Below are positions 13,131 through 23,282 of a stretch of DNA of 64,000 bases, in pieces (positions within the stretch are counted from its first letter, which is position 1; each line of letters starts with the position of its first letter). This DNA comes from Spisula solida (lineage: Eukaryota; Mollusca; Bivalvia; Venerida; Mactridae). Under the pieces are notes generated by a model that was not told where the DNA came from, did no database searches, and was given only the letters and a program-made list of their open reading frames with translations. The stretch lies in NCBI GenBank assembly GCA_947247005.1, contig OX365952.1:29390222-29454221 (forward strand), given 5' to 3'. The position numbers and the translations under genes were made by a program.

Positions 13131-14134
13131 GGAAGTAAAAGAGAACGTGTATTTTCTACAAAACATGTTTGATCAGGGATATTCCGTTTACATTTACTTC
13201 AGTTTAGTCAGTAAACTACTTCCCAAGCGAAGAAAGTTTACCCCATGCCTCCATCGCTTGCAGCGCTTTGATTGGTCTATGTAATAGTTAAAGTGCTTTT
13301 TAGTTAATATCCTTGTCGTGCTTAAATGCTTACAATTTATAAAATGTATGTATGGTCCGAGACTGCTATTGTTAATCATGATAGCTATAAGTTTATTTAA
13401 AAGGATGGTTTATATGCTTTATTTATCCATAAATATACATACGGGCGAGTCCCCCAGAGCATGCAGAAGAGGTTAGTCATTTTAGTTTTTGGGGGATAGA
13501 GCATGATACGGAAGATGTCCCAGTTCCAGAAGCCTCCCTAGTTCTTTGTAATAACACTCGTTTTCTGGATATTTACGGTAAGTGCATTATTTTCACAATA
13601 TAAAGCTATAGATATATAACTTGTTTATACATTTCTGTAAACCATTCGGAGGCGTTGATACTAACAAGTAATAAATCTGCATACAGCATACCATGTTTAG
13701 TGGGACGGCCCACACCGATACGAGGTTTTAGCAGTTTCCTATGTCGCTTATGTAATATGACATGCCATAAAACAATAACAATCAATTTGTGTGATCATAT
13801 TTAATATCTGTTCAATTTAGAAATAAATGCCCCAAAATATATATTATTTTAAAGTATTCAAAAATAATGTTTAGATAAAAGTTATTTGTAGGCCTATGTA
13901 TTTTTAATGTTCAACCGGCCCGATGAAAGAGCGCTGTGATTCAATTTTCAACAATTTTAGAATTTGTCTGTTTTTCTGCACTTATTTGAACTTGAACAGA
14001 TGATAATTTATCTACTATCAATTGTTTATCAGGTTTGGTATAATACTCAATTAAGTTGATCTAACCACGTCACTTTCCAGGTATGATCTAATCACGTAAA
14101 GACTACTAATTGACAACGTCCCCACTGTGAAACG
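13131..14134. other. Non-genic spacer containing one unresolved exon-like ORF
   Basis: AT-rich. The only noteworthy item is the exon-like frame at 13430-13577, listed separately. A block reading CGTCCCC and CTGTGAAACG at 14116-14134 is the left flank (target site) of the following fold-back element. Confidence 0.5.
13430..13577 (+). other. Exon-like open segment, function unknown
   Basis: After an in-frame TAA the + strand reads openly through SPPEHAEEVSHFSFWGIEHD and TEDVPVPEASLVLCNNTRFL to DIYG, and meets a strong donor-like G|GTAAGT at 13577/13578. The amino-acid composition looks protein-like and is unlike the flanking AT-rich translation. I do not recognise the family, see no clear upstream acceptor, and find no partner exon. 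It could be a gene or transposon remnant, or chance. Confidence 0.2.
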
Positions 14135-16387
14135 AATACCGGATGATTGAGACCATGGATCATTGAGACAAGATTATTGAGACCAGATTTCTGGAGTATT
14201 GAGACCAGACACCTGGAGTATTGAGACCAGATTTCTGGAGTATTGAGACCAGATAAATATTTGTCCACTTTGTTGCATTTGTCATTAATAAAACGTTATG
14301 TGGTATTAAATATGTGATATTCTAGAGGTTAAAGTGCATATGATTGGTTTTTGTTCATTCGTTTGTTGAATATGAGATCAGAAAAACTAATCAATTGCGA
14401 TATCTATATTATGTGAATTTGCTATAAAGAGCAATGCTTGATATTAAATTATTTAAAGTGGTTTACTGTTGATTCCATTTACAAAGTACATTTTTATGAT
14501 AACCAAATTGTTATAATACCATATACCGGTATGCACATGTTGTTTATAAACTTTATAGTCGTGTGCCTATCATATAGTCGTGTGATTGCTGGACTATTGA
14601 CACAAGACACACATATTTTCTATTTATTGCATTTGTTATGAATAAATCTGCAAGTGATATCAAGTACTGTGTAAGAGATTGTAATATAACAGAGTCTGAG
14701 ACCATGCAGCCACTAATAAATATATTTCTGGTAATCAGTATTACCCAGCCCTAATTCTCATTAACAGACAGATTTTAAACTATTTGTAATTTGTATCAAA
14801 TTAAGGTGAAACTATCTAAATATATATATATACTTTGAATTATGTCAATATAAATAATAATATTGGTTTAAATACAACCTAATTTTTACACTAACCATGG
14901 TAAACAAGATATTGCACAGTCCTAATTAAATTATCACATTCCTATCAACACCTATAATAATACCAGTGATCGGCATTTACCTATCAATTATACAACTTAA
15001 TGGGATTATCGATAATCCTTTAACAACCCATTATACAAATTGATTGGATTATCTGTTGTACATTATACAGCATACTTTGATTTTTTAATTAATTATCTGC
15101 TGAAAATTATACATTTGTTAACAGATTGTTAAATCATTATATTGATTACACAATAGAACCTTTTTTGAGCAACACCCTTTGTGAGCTGCAAATATTGGTC
15201 GTTATTTAGAGGATGTGTTCAAAAGAGGAAATTATAGTAATGTCTAAAGATGTTGTACTGTACTAATACAAGCTGTTGCTATAGAGAGGTGATTAATAGA
15301 TGAATAAACTGACATATCAAATCATGAAAGCATTGCTATTATATTGACTAATAATTCAAATTATCAATCTGAATATAATCAACATTCAGCGCTAAAATTA
15401 ACTTGCTCAAAATGTTCTTCGATGATTTTACACTTCATAATTCGATTAATTTGGTTGAATTATTATTTTAAAAAAAACTTTGTGTTACAACTCACAAATC
15501 AAATTGATTATACACTAACAATACTATCTTTATACTGTCGATAGTTCTAGGGAATATAGTCAATTTTAGCGACAAACGTACTTAAAGCCGAAATATGTTG
15601 CTTATACATGTACCTTTGCGACTTGTTGTAAATTGTCGAAGACATTGATTATGTCGATTTATCAAATAAATGTAAATTACAAAATATAACTAGTCTATTT
15701 AGAATTATTTTTAATTTAAATAGAAAATAATATTATGTAACTACTTACTAGTAAACTACTATAATACTATCTTACTTCCAAATAACATTGAGTTTTAATA
15801 ATTCTAATATAATGTAATTAATTAAATTAAGACATGAATATTATCACTGCTGAACGTAACAAATTGGATTTACATAAACTAAAAATGGTTAATTGCGGGG
15901 GCGGTTGAATGCCAAATTCAATCCAGCGGATTTTGTTTAAAACTTATTAAAATAATAAGGATTACTGACATGTCGGAGGACTTTTTCTGTTCATTAAAAT
16001 GTTGTCTATAATGATGTGTCAGCCATAATTGGATTATATTATTTATTCTTTATTTCTATCTCATTTACATATATACAAATAAGTCAAATTAATAGACTGT
16101 TGTATAATTGTTACATATTAAGAAGAAAAAAACAGAGTTAAAATGGTTTGTCGTAATATTTTATTAAACTGTTGATAAGTTTTAACCATTAATATGTCTT
16201 AAACCAACATAAATATATCAGTATATTGGCCTCAATAGTCAAATAACTACATTAATTATGTGGTCTCAATACTCCATAGTCTGGTCTCAATGCTCCAGAA
16301 ATCTGGTCTCAATACTCCAGAAATCTGGTCTCAATACTCCTGAAATTTTCTGGTCTCAATAATCCATGGTCTCAATGCTCCAACAGC
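14135..16387. mobile_element. Fold-back transposon with minisatellite inverted arms
   Basis: Two arms of roughly 110-125 bp (about 14143-14252 and 16260-16385) are inverted copies of each other. Each is built from about five repeats of a ~22-bp motif containing TATTGAGACCAGATTTCTGG. The unit is bounded by a 10-bp direct repeat, CTGTGAAACG, at 14125-14134 and 16388-16397, a good candidate target-site duplication. The 2-kb AT-rich interior has no ORF above 67 codons, so it is non-autonomous. Tandem-repeat arms plus a 9-10 bp duplication resemble Foldback/Mutator-type elements; the superfamily is inference. Confidence 0.75.
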
Positions 16388-17544
16388 CTGTGAAACGTCC
16401 CCAGAAATATCGAGAACGTCCCCAAATATATACAGAACTTCTCCAAACAACGAAAACTTATTGCGAAATCCAATTTTACATACTAAGAAAGTATCCTCAA
16501 CATATATAGCTGATGAAAATAAATGTAAGAGCAAAATACCTGAATCTTTGGGCCGTCATTAGTCAAACCATTTCGACGCAATCTATACAGGGATGCCCGT
16601 ATAAGCGTCGAAACCATAAGTGCCCAAAATCCGGTGCATTTTAAATTTTCATGAAATTAGCATTTTAAGCCAAATTCTGTCATTTTTCGGCTCTCTGCAT
16701 GTTAAATACAATAAAACTAAAAGAACACGAAACCCGTTGAATACCTGGTAAAATTGGCCGTTGTAATCAGAAAAACAATAAAAAACCCAGCGCGCACCTT
16801 GTCCGTAAATCTCATGTAAACAGTGCAAGTTTAAAGACCGTTATCCGTACTGACCGGATTCGACCGGAACATTATTCGAATCGTTAAAACGAGCATAAAA
16901 AGCGATCACTCGTGGTGTTTTTTGTTTGTTTGTCGTTTTCTAACAAAATCATCTTTATTTCACTACAAGTGTTCGTTAATTTTATGTGTTTTAGCTTTAA
17001 TCGAGCTCATTTAAAGGTTCGACTCGATTACTTTTTTTAACGTGTCCGTTTGTTAGAAATCGAGCGCACCAATTTCTGAGTATTCTGATTGGTCGATAAG
17101 CGAATGACGTTTGACGCAAACAATAACAACCAGAACGATGGCTGAAATTGAGGTCATATTTGCGATATAGTCGTGTTTCAGTTGTCGGATGGACACGTTG
17201 CTGTGCATTTTTTAAAATGTTATCGGTGTCTATCGCGAGATAAAGGTTCATTCTTCGTATACATGCTATATATTTCATAGTGGTTTGACTTTTTCATATA
17301 TTTTTTAAGAGCTGAAAGTGCGCTAAAAAAACGTGCGCAATCTCCGACCGTGTTTTGGTCTATTTAGTGTCTGTCTGTAGTGGCTGGACCGTCAGAATTT
17401 TAAGCAGCCACTTGCAGACAGCTTATCTGTCTAGGTCGTCATGACTCATAATTTAGCTATATAGATGCTGTCTTGGCCCCTTTAATACCGGTCTCTTCTT
17501 TAATTATCCCTTCTCTTATACATTTTACATTATCTTATGTCTCT
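16388..17544. other. Non-genic sequence with a compact hairpin
   Basis: No gene or known repeat recognised. At 16571-16613 two nested inverted repeats (outer TTTCGACGC/GCGTCGAAA, inner TATACAGGG/CCCGTATA with one bulged base) form a 43-nt stem. A minus-strand frame (17278-16997, 93 codons) shows no family motif. Confidence 0.45.
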
Positions 17545-18105
17545 GGGTGCATTAATTAACAATTGGTTTAAATTTCTTCACATTCCAGTTCAGCAGTGAC
17601 TTAAACTGATTAACCGTATTGGCGGATATAGTTTTTTCACTCAGTTTGTTCCAATATGGTATGGACCTCTGACTGAACGTGTAAATTCTAACATTATGAA
17701 AACACATTTTGGGCTCGAACTTCAGGTAATGTCCGCGTAGTTCGGCCTGTGACAAGTTGAATAGCTTGACCCATTTGAAACTGTCCAGATTGTGTATGGA
17801 CTTGAAAATTTGTATCATGTCCGCACGATCTCTTCGATACACGAGTGTAACCAGACCTAACTCTTGTAAAGTTGCTCATATGGAAGCTGTGTTAAAGATG
17901 GGATCAATTTAGTCGCCCTTCGTTGTATATCCTCAATTCTCTTAATATCTTTTTTCAAATGAGGTGACCAAACACACGATCCATACTCCAGTACTGGTCT
18001 AAACTCTAATCAATGACTTGTATAGTGGTAAAAACATCTCTTTGTCCATACACTCAAAGGATCTATTTATAAGCCCAAGCGTTCTTTGAGCCTTATTCTT
18101 GATAT
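17545..18105 (-). mobile_element. LINE ORF2 C-terminal fragment, minus strand
   Basis: Reading right to left, the fragment shows NKAQRTLGLINRSF, then LEYGSCVWSPHLKKDIKRIE and DIQRRATKLIPSL after a frameshift, then YRRDRADMIQIFK and the terminal RSIPYWNKLSEK. These are the ordered post-RT blocks of CR1/L2-like LINEs. It breaks at 18105 against a TIR element; the matching RT-core fragment lies beyond that element at 22605-22905 in the same orientation. Confidence 0.75.
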
Positions 18106-18394
18106 CGACATTACAGGATAAAACCCGTTTCTCCGGATTCGAAATTTCACGGTCAGGGGGATAGCCATTCGGAGCACCTCGTACATTTCTGTAGAATCAT
18201 CACTGCCGATTCCGTAGCTCGATACCGATGACGAAAGAATATACGCATTTTCAAGTTAAATTTATTATTTAGGCAAAAATATTTCAGCGAGATTGTCAAA
18301 TGGTGTTATCATTGTTTTCAAGTAAGACTTTTTAGCTTTACTATTCGTAGAATAAGGGGAGCTATTGCAGTCACCGGAGCGTCGGCGTAACACT

Positions 18395-19215
18395 TTTGTT
18401 AAAGTTTAGGTACAGGTTTTTTAACCTCTTATATTCTCTTAGTCCTTTGAGGTATTGCTTTTATACTTTGCATACTTGTTTGCCACCATGACCCAAACCC
18501 ATATGCAGGAGTAGGTAACTCTATTAGGCATTTTGTTGAAATTATGCCCCCTTTTTTCAACTTAGTGCAAATGTTAAAGTTTAGGTACAGGTTTTTTCAC
18601 CTCTAATATTTTCAAAGTGCATTCACATATTGCTTTACATACTTGTTAACCATCATGACCCCAACCCATACACAGGGGTAGGTAACTCTATCAAGCATTT
18701 TGTTGAAATTATGCCCCCTGTTGGACTTGGAAATGCAATTGTTAAAGTTTAGGTACAGGTGTTTTGATCTCTAATATCTTCAAAGTGCATTGACATATTG
18801 CTTTGATACTTTGCATACTTGTTCACCATCATGACCCCAACCCATACACAGGGGTAGGTTACTCTATTAAGCATTTTGGTGAAATTATGCCCCCTTTTTC
18901 AACTTAGTGCAAATGTTAAAGTTTAGGTACAGGTTTTTTCACCTCTTATATTTTTAAAGTGCATTCACATATTGCTATGCAAACTTGTTCTCCATCATAA
19001 CCCCAACCCCATACACAGGGGTGGGTAACTCTATCAAGCATTTTGTTGAAATTATGCCCCCTGTTGGACTTGGAAATGCAAATGTTAAAGTTTAGGTACA
19101 GGTTTTTTAACCTCTAATATCTTCAAAGTGCATTGACATATTGCTTTGATACTTTGCATACTTGTTCGACATCATGACCCAATCCCTACACAGGAGAAGA
19201 TAACTATTTAGCTTT
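18395..19215 (+). repeat. ~170-bp tandem repeat, five units
   Basis: Successive units begin with GTTAAAGTTTAGGTACAGG at 18398, 18573, 18741, 18914 and 19084 (spacing 168-175). Each contains the block ACCCCAACCCATACACAGGG and ends in ATTATGCCCCCT. It is the internal satellite of the surrounding element. Confidence 0.9.
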
Positions 19216-19217
19216 TT

Positions 19218-21099
19218 AGCTCACCTGTCACAAAGTGACAGAGTGAGCTTTTGTGATCACTCTTCGTCCGTCAACAACTGGCTTGGGTCACAATTTTAGC
19301 CTAATCTTTATGAAACTTGGTCACAATGATCATCTCAACAAAATCTAGGCCAAGTTCGATATTGGGTCATCTGGGGTCAAAAACTAGGTCACTAGGTCAA
19401 ATCATAGAAAAACCTTGTGTAGTCACTAGAGGTCACAATTTTGATTTAATCTTTATGAAACTTGGTCACAATGATCATAAAAACAAAATCTAGGTCAAGT
19501 TCGATATTGGGTCATCCGGGGTCAAAAACTAGGTCACAAGGTCAAATCATAGAAAAACCTTGTGTAGTCACTAGAGGTCACAATTTTGACTTAATCTTTA
19601 TGAAACTTGGTCACAATGATCATCCTAACAAAATCTAGGTTAAGTTCGATATTTGGTCATCTGGGGTCAAAAACTAGGTCACAAGGTCAAATCATAGAAA
19701 AACCTTGTGTAGTCACTAGACAGGGCTTTTTTTCTGATTTTGGGGAAGGGGCCTGGCCTTTTGAGAGGGGAAAAATTGTGCGTAAAACGGCATTTTGGGA
19801 AAAAAATTCCAACAATATGGGCCTACTTACTAAAGCTCTCAGCAACATTAAAATACAACAATTAAATCAATATACGCATATATTGTTATATATCTACAGT
19901 ATATAATCAGGCCAGGGAGTTTAGATACTATTTATAGAACAGGTCCTGATATAATACAGCACAGTAAACTTGTAACAGTTCTTTTGTACAACAGTTTTAT
20001 TCAAAGGAAAATAATTCAGAATTCCTGGATACAATCGGGGATCATTCTGTTCAAAATCTTATTCTTACAGCATTTAAAATACTGATTGGTCCACTACCTC
20101 AGTAGTTTTTTGCATACATGTACAACATTTTTTTAAACAAATGCTGTTTTACGGAATGTTGCAAACAATGCAGGCGTTTAAAAACCAACCACTGTCAGAA
20201 AAAACGGTACTTTGTCAATTTACGGCATGTCGCAAACAGTGGAGTGTGTATAAAATCTATCTTATCCCGTCAATCACGGTAAAATCGTACTGATTAACGG
20301 ACTTTTAGCACATCCTAGCACGTTTACGACATTAATTGCTGGTTTGCATTAGACTAGTATGGAACAGAAAACGGGATTTCTTGCCGATATTTCACGTTTC
20401 TCATAATTAAAAATGCTTTCTGTTAAAAAATTGTTAGGCTAGGGGGAAAAATCGTTGACTTGGGGGAAATAAATTTGCTTGGGGAAATGAATTTGGTTGG
20501 GGAAGCCACCGTTAAACGGCGGCAGTTATGTAGAGAAAAAAAGCCCTGCTAGAGGTCACAATTTTGGTCTAATCTTTTTGAAACTCGGTCACAATGATCA
20601 TCTCAATAAAATCTAGGTCAAGTTCGATAATGGGTTATCCGGGGTCAAAAACTAGGTCACAAGGTCAAATCATAGAAAAACCTTGTGTAGTCACTAGAGG
20701 TCACAGTTTTAGCATAATCTTTATGAAACTTAGTCACAATGATCATCTCAACAAAATCTAGATCAAGTTTGATATTTGGTCATTCGTGGTCAAAAACTAG
20801 GTCACAAGGTCAAATAATAGAAAAACCTTGTGTAGTCACTAGAAGTCACAGTTTTGGCCTGATCATTACGAAACTTGGTCACAATGATCATCTCCACAAA
20901 ATTTAGGTCAAGGTCGATATTGTTTTATCTGGGGTCAAAAACTTGGTCATTAGGTCAAATAATAGAAAAACCTTGTGTAATCACTAGAGGTCACAATATT
21001 GGCCTAATCTGTATAAAACTTGGTCACAATGATCATCTCATCAAAATCTTGGTCAAGTTAGACAGGTGAGTGACCTAGGGCCCTTTGGGCCCTCTTGTT
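19218..21099 (+). mobile_element. Helentron-like element, AGCTCACCTGTC family, copy 1
   Basis: It starts AGCTCACCTGTCAC with an immediate palindromic partner (GTGACAGAGTGAGCT). It carries several 145-bp tandem units; GGTCACAATGATCAT recurs at 19319, 19464 and 19609. It ends GACAGGTGAG, then the hairpin GGGCCCTTTGGGCCC, then TCTTGTT at about 21099. The 12-bp 5' end and the 3' inverted copy match perfectly. No protein is encoded. An 828-bp MITE interrupts one unit. Confidence 0.8.
19721..20548. mobile_element. Non-autonomous DNA transposon (hAT-like MITE), 828 bp
   Basis: Perfect 15-bp terminal inverted repeats CAGGGCTTTTTTTCT bound the element. A 5-bp direct repeat CTAGA sits at 19716-19720 and 20549-20553. 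Removing the element and one CTAGA restores the 145-bp host repeat (GTCACTAGAGGTCAC), so boundaries are exact. CAGGG ends suggest hAT; the 5-bp duplication is shorter than the usual 8 bp, so the superfamily is tentative. The interior lacks a transposase. Confidence 0.9.
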
Positions 21100-21102
21100 T
21101 TT

Positions 21103-22183
21103 CGCTCACCTGTCACAAAGTGACAGAGTGAGCTTTTGTGATCACTCTTCGTCCGTCGTCCGTCCGTCGACAATTACTTGTGTAGAGACTAGAGGTCACA
21201 GTTTTAGCTTAATCAATATGAAACTTGGTCACAATGATTATCTCAACAAAATCTAGGTCAAGTTCGATATTGGGTCATCCGGGGTCAAAAACAAGGTCAC
21301 AAGGTCAAATCATAGAAAAACCTTGTGTAGTCACTAGAGGTCACAATTTTGACTTAATCTTTATGAAACTTGGTCACAATGATCATCTCAACAAAATCTA
21401 GGTCAAATTCGATATTGGGTCATCTGGGGTCAAAAACAAGGTCACAAGGTCAAATCATAGAAAAACCTTGTGTAGTCAGAAGAGGTCACAATTTTGGCCT
21501 AATCTTTATGAAACTTGGTCACAATGATCATCTCAACAAAATCTAGGTCAAGTATGATATGGGGTCATCGGGGGTCAAAAACTAGGTCACAAGGTCAGAT
21601 AATAGAAAAATCTTGTGTAGTCACTAGAGGTCACAATTTCGGCCTAATCTTTATGAAACTTGGTCACAATGATCATCTCAACAAAATATAGGTTAAGTTT
21701 GATATTGTGTCATCCGGGGTTAAAAACTAGGTCACAAGGTCAAATCATAGAAAAACCTTGTGTAGTCACTAGAGGTCACAATTTTGACCTAATTTTTATG
21801 AAACTTGTACACAATGATCATCTCAACAAATCTAGGTCAAGTTCAATAGTGGGTCATACGGGGACAAAAACTAGGTCACAAGGTCAAATCATAGAAAAAC
21901 CTGTGTAGTCACTAGAGATCACAATTTTGGTTTAATCTTTATGAAACTTGGTCACAATGATCATCTCAACAAAATCTAGGTCAAGTTCAATTTTGGGTCA
22001 TCCAGGGTCAAAAAATAGGTCACAAGGTCAAATCACTTCAATATGTCATTGGGTCTACATGTGATGTAAATTATAAATCATAAGACAATATGAAAACCTT
22101 GTACATGCAATAGAGGCTACCATTAGGGGTGCATGAACTACTAGGACAGGTGAGCGACCTATGGCCCTTTGGGCCCTCTTGTT
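21103..22183 (+). mobile_element. Helentron-like element, AGCTCACCTGTC family, copy 2
   Basis: It begins GCTCACCTGTC only a few bases after copy 1 ends, has about six 145-bp internal units, and ends GACAGGTGAGCGACC, hairpin GGCCCTTTGGGCC, CTCTTGTT at 22176-22183. It is in direct head-to-tail order with copy 1. Confidence 0.8.
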
Positions 22184-22604
22184 AAATTAAGCCCTCTTTT
22201 GGACTAAGAAATGATTATTTGTTTACCTTCATGACCAAGAGGACCTACACATGAGTAGGTAATGGTCCTACATTATTTGTCCAAATTATCCCCCTTTTTT
22301 TACTTAGAAGCCCCAACCTCTACACAGCAGAGGTAAATGATGCTGTTATGAAGCATTTTGTTTTGAATATATAATGATTGTACTATCCCAGCATGGTGCT
22401 GCGAATACTGGAGCGCGCTGTTCGTGGACAGCTCTTGTTACTCATTCTTATCATTTGGCTAAAATAATCGTGATTAATGTATCTGGTTGCTCTATACGCT
22501 ATATGCTTTTATCACCCTGACGTATATTCTGAATATCTCGCACATTGCTGCTCAAATAAGTCCGTAATCCCGGAAAACGGGTTTTAACCAGTAATGTCGA
22601 TATG
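22184..22604. other. Right-hand remainder of the composite element
   Basis: Contains degenerate ~170-bp units, the 3' terminus of the AGCTTTACTATTCG element (to 22439), about 120 bp of unassigned sequence, and the right TIR of the composite element ending at 22599. Confidence 0.6.
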
Positions 22605-22905
22605 GTTAATTAGTAATGTTAGTAATATGTTGGTCAAAGTTAAGGTTTTTATCAAAAGTTATACCAAGGTCATTTTCAAAGGCAGTTGGGTCTACATATT
22701 CATAATTGACATCTGCACCTCTCATTGAGTATCTAAAGTATCCATTTCTCACTCCAGTTACACAGATTGTCTAAATCCTCCTGCAATCTTGCACACTGAT
22801 CATCATCTAAAACTTGTGAATACAGCTTAGTATCGTCTGCAAAGATCTTTACCATTCCTTTAACAACATCTGGTAGATCGTTAATAAGTTCTTTCTGTAA
22901 ATTTA
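22605..22905 (-). mobile_element. LINE reverse transcriptase core fragment with FADD box
   Basis: On the minus strand the order is ELINDLPDVVKGMVKIFADD, TKLYSQVLDDDQCARLQEDL and DNLCNWSEKW, then FENDLGITFDKNLNFDQHI. FADD is the catalytic motif of LINE reverse transcriptases. The piece ends where 17545-18105 would continue (KAQRTLGL), consistent with one CR1/L2-like LINE split by the element between them. Both ends abut elements of the CGACATTAC type. Confidence 0.85.
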
Positions 22906-22914
22906 CAGAACTCT

Positions 22915-23281
22915 CGATATCAACAGTACTGCATAAAACCTGTTTTTCTGGATTTGAAATTTCACGGTCAGGGGGGTAGAAAGCAAAAGCCGTATAGCGG
23001 GAGTGTATATAAAATCTCTTTTTTCAACGTTTTAACATGAAAAACCTATAAAACAATTTTTGTACATTATCATTAAACATCTTTGTTTTTAAACTTTAAC
23101 AAGAGTTATCCTAAAATATGCTTTATATTTAAAATATTGCATTTTATTCTACACAGTCGCTTCCATAGATCGATACCGATGACGAGAAAATATACAGACT
23201 TTTAAGTTAAACATATTTAGGCAAAAGTATTGTCAGCGAGGTCGTCAAATAGTGTTGTCATTGTGTTCAAGTAAGACTTTT
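22915..23281 (+). mobile_element. Left end of a second CGACATTAC-type TIR element
   Basis: A sequence resembling the 18101-18165 left end occurs in the same orientation (GCATAAAACCTG, then GAAATTTCACGGTCAGGGGG). Both copies also share CTCGATACCGATGACGA (about 23179) and a block ending GTAAGACTTTTTAGCT, where another element begins. Its right end was not found. Confidence 0.6.
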
Positions 23282-23282
23282 T

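Larger units (their letters stand above)
18334..22439 (+). mobile_element. Helentron-like element, AGCTTTACTATTCG family
   Basis: The 5' end is preceded by a T run and is palindromic (AGCTTTACTATTCGTAGAAT, closing with GGGGAGCT). Near the 3' end an inverted match, CGAATACTGGAGCGC, is followed by the hairpin GCTGTTCGTGGACAGC and the terminus TCTTGTT ending at 22439. Five ~170-bp tandem units occupy 18395-19215 and further units occur at 22186-22350. Two other elements are inserted in it. The same 5' end appears at 60624 and at 63986. Confidence 0.7.
18106..22599. mobile_element. Composite TIR element interrupting a LINE
   Basis: The ends are inverted copies: CGACATTACAGGATAAAACC at 18106 and, read on the minus strand from 22599, CGACATTACTGGTTAAAACC, similar for about 35 bp. 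A 4-bp ATAT flanks both ends as a possible target duplication. Inside, near the left end, is a block beginning GAAATTTCACGGTCAGGGGG that recurs at 22951, where a second copy of the left end begins at 22915. The interior is filled by Helentron-like elements and a MITE. No transposase is visible. Confidence 0.6.
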
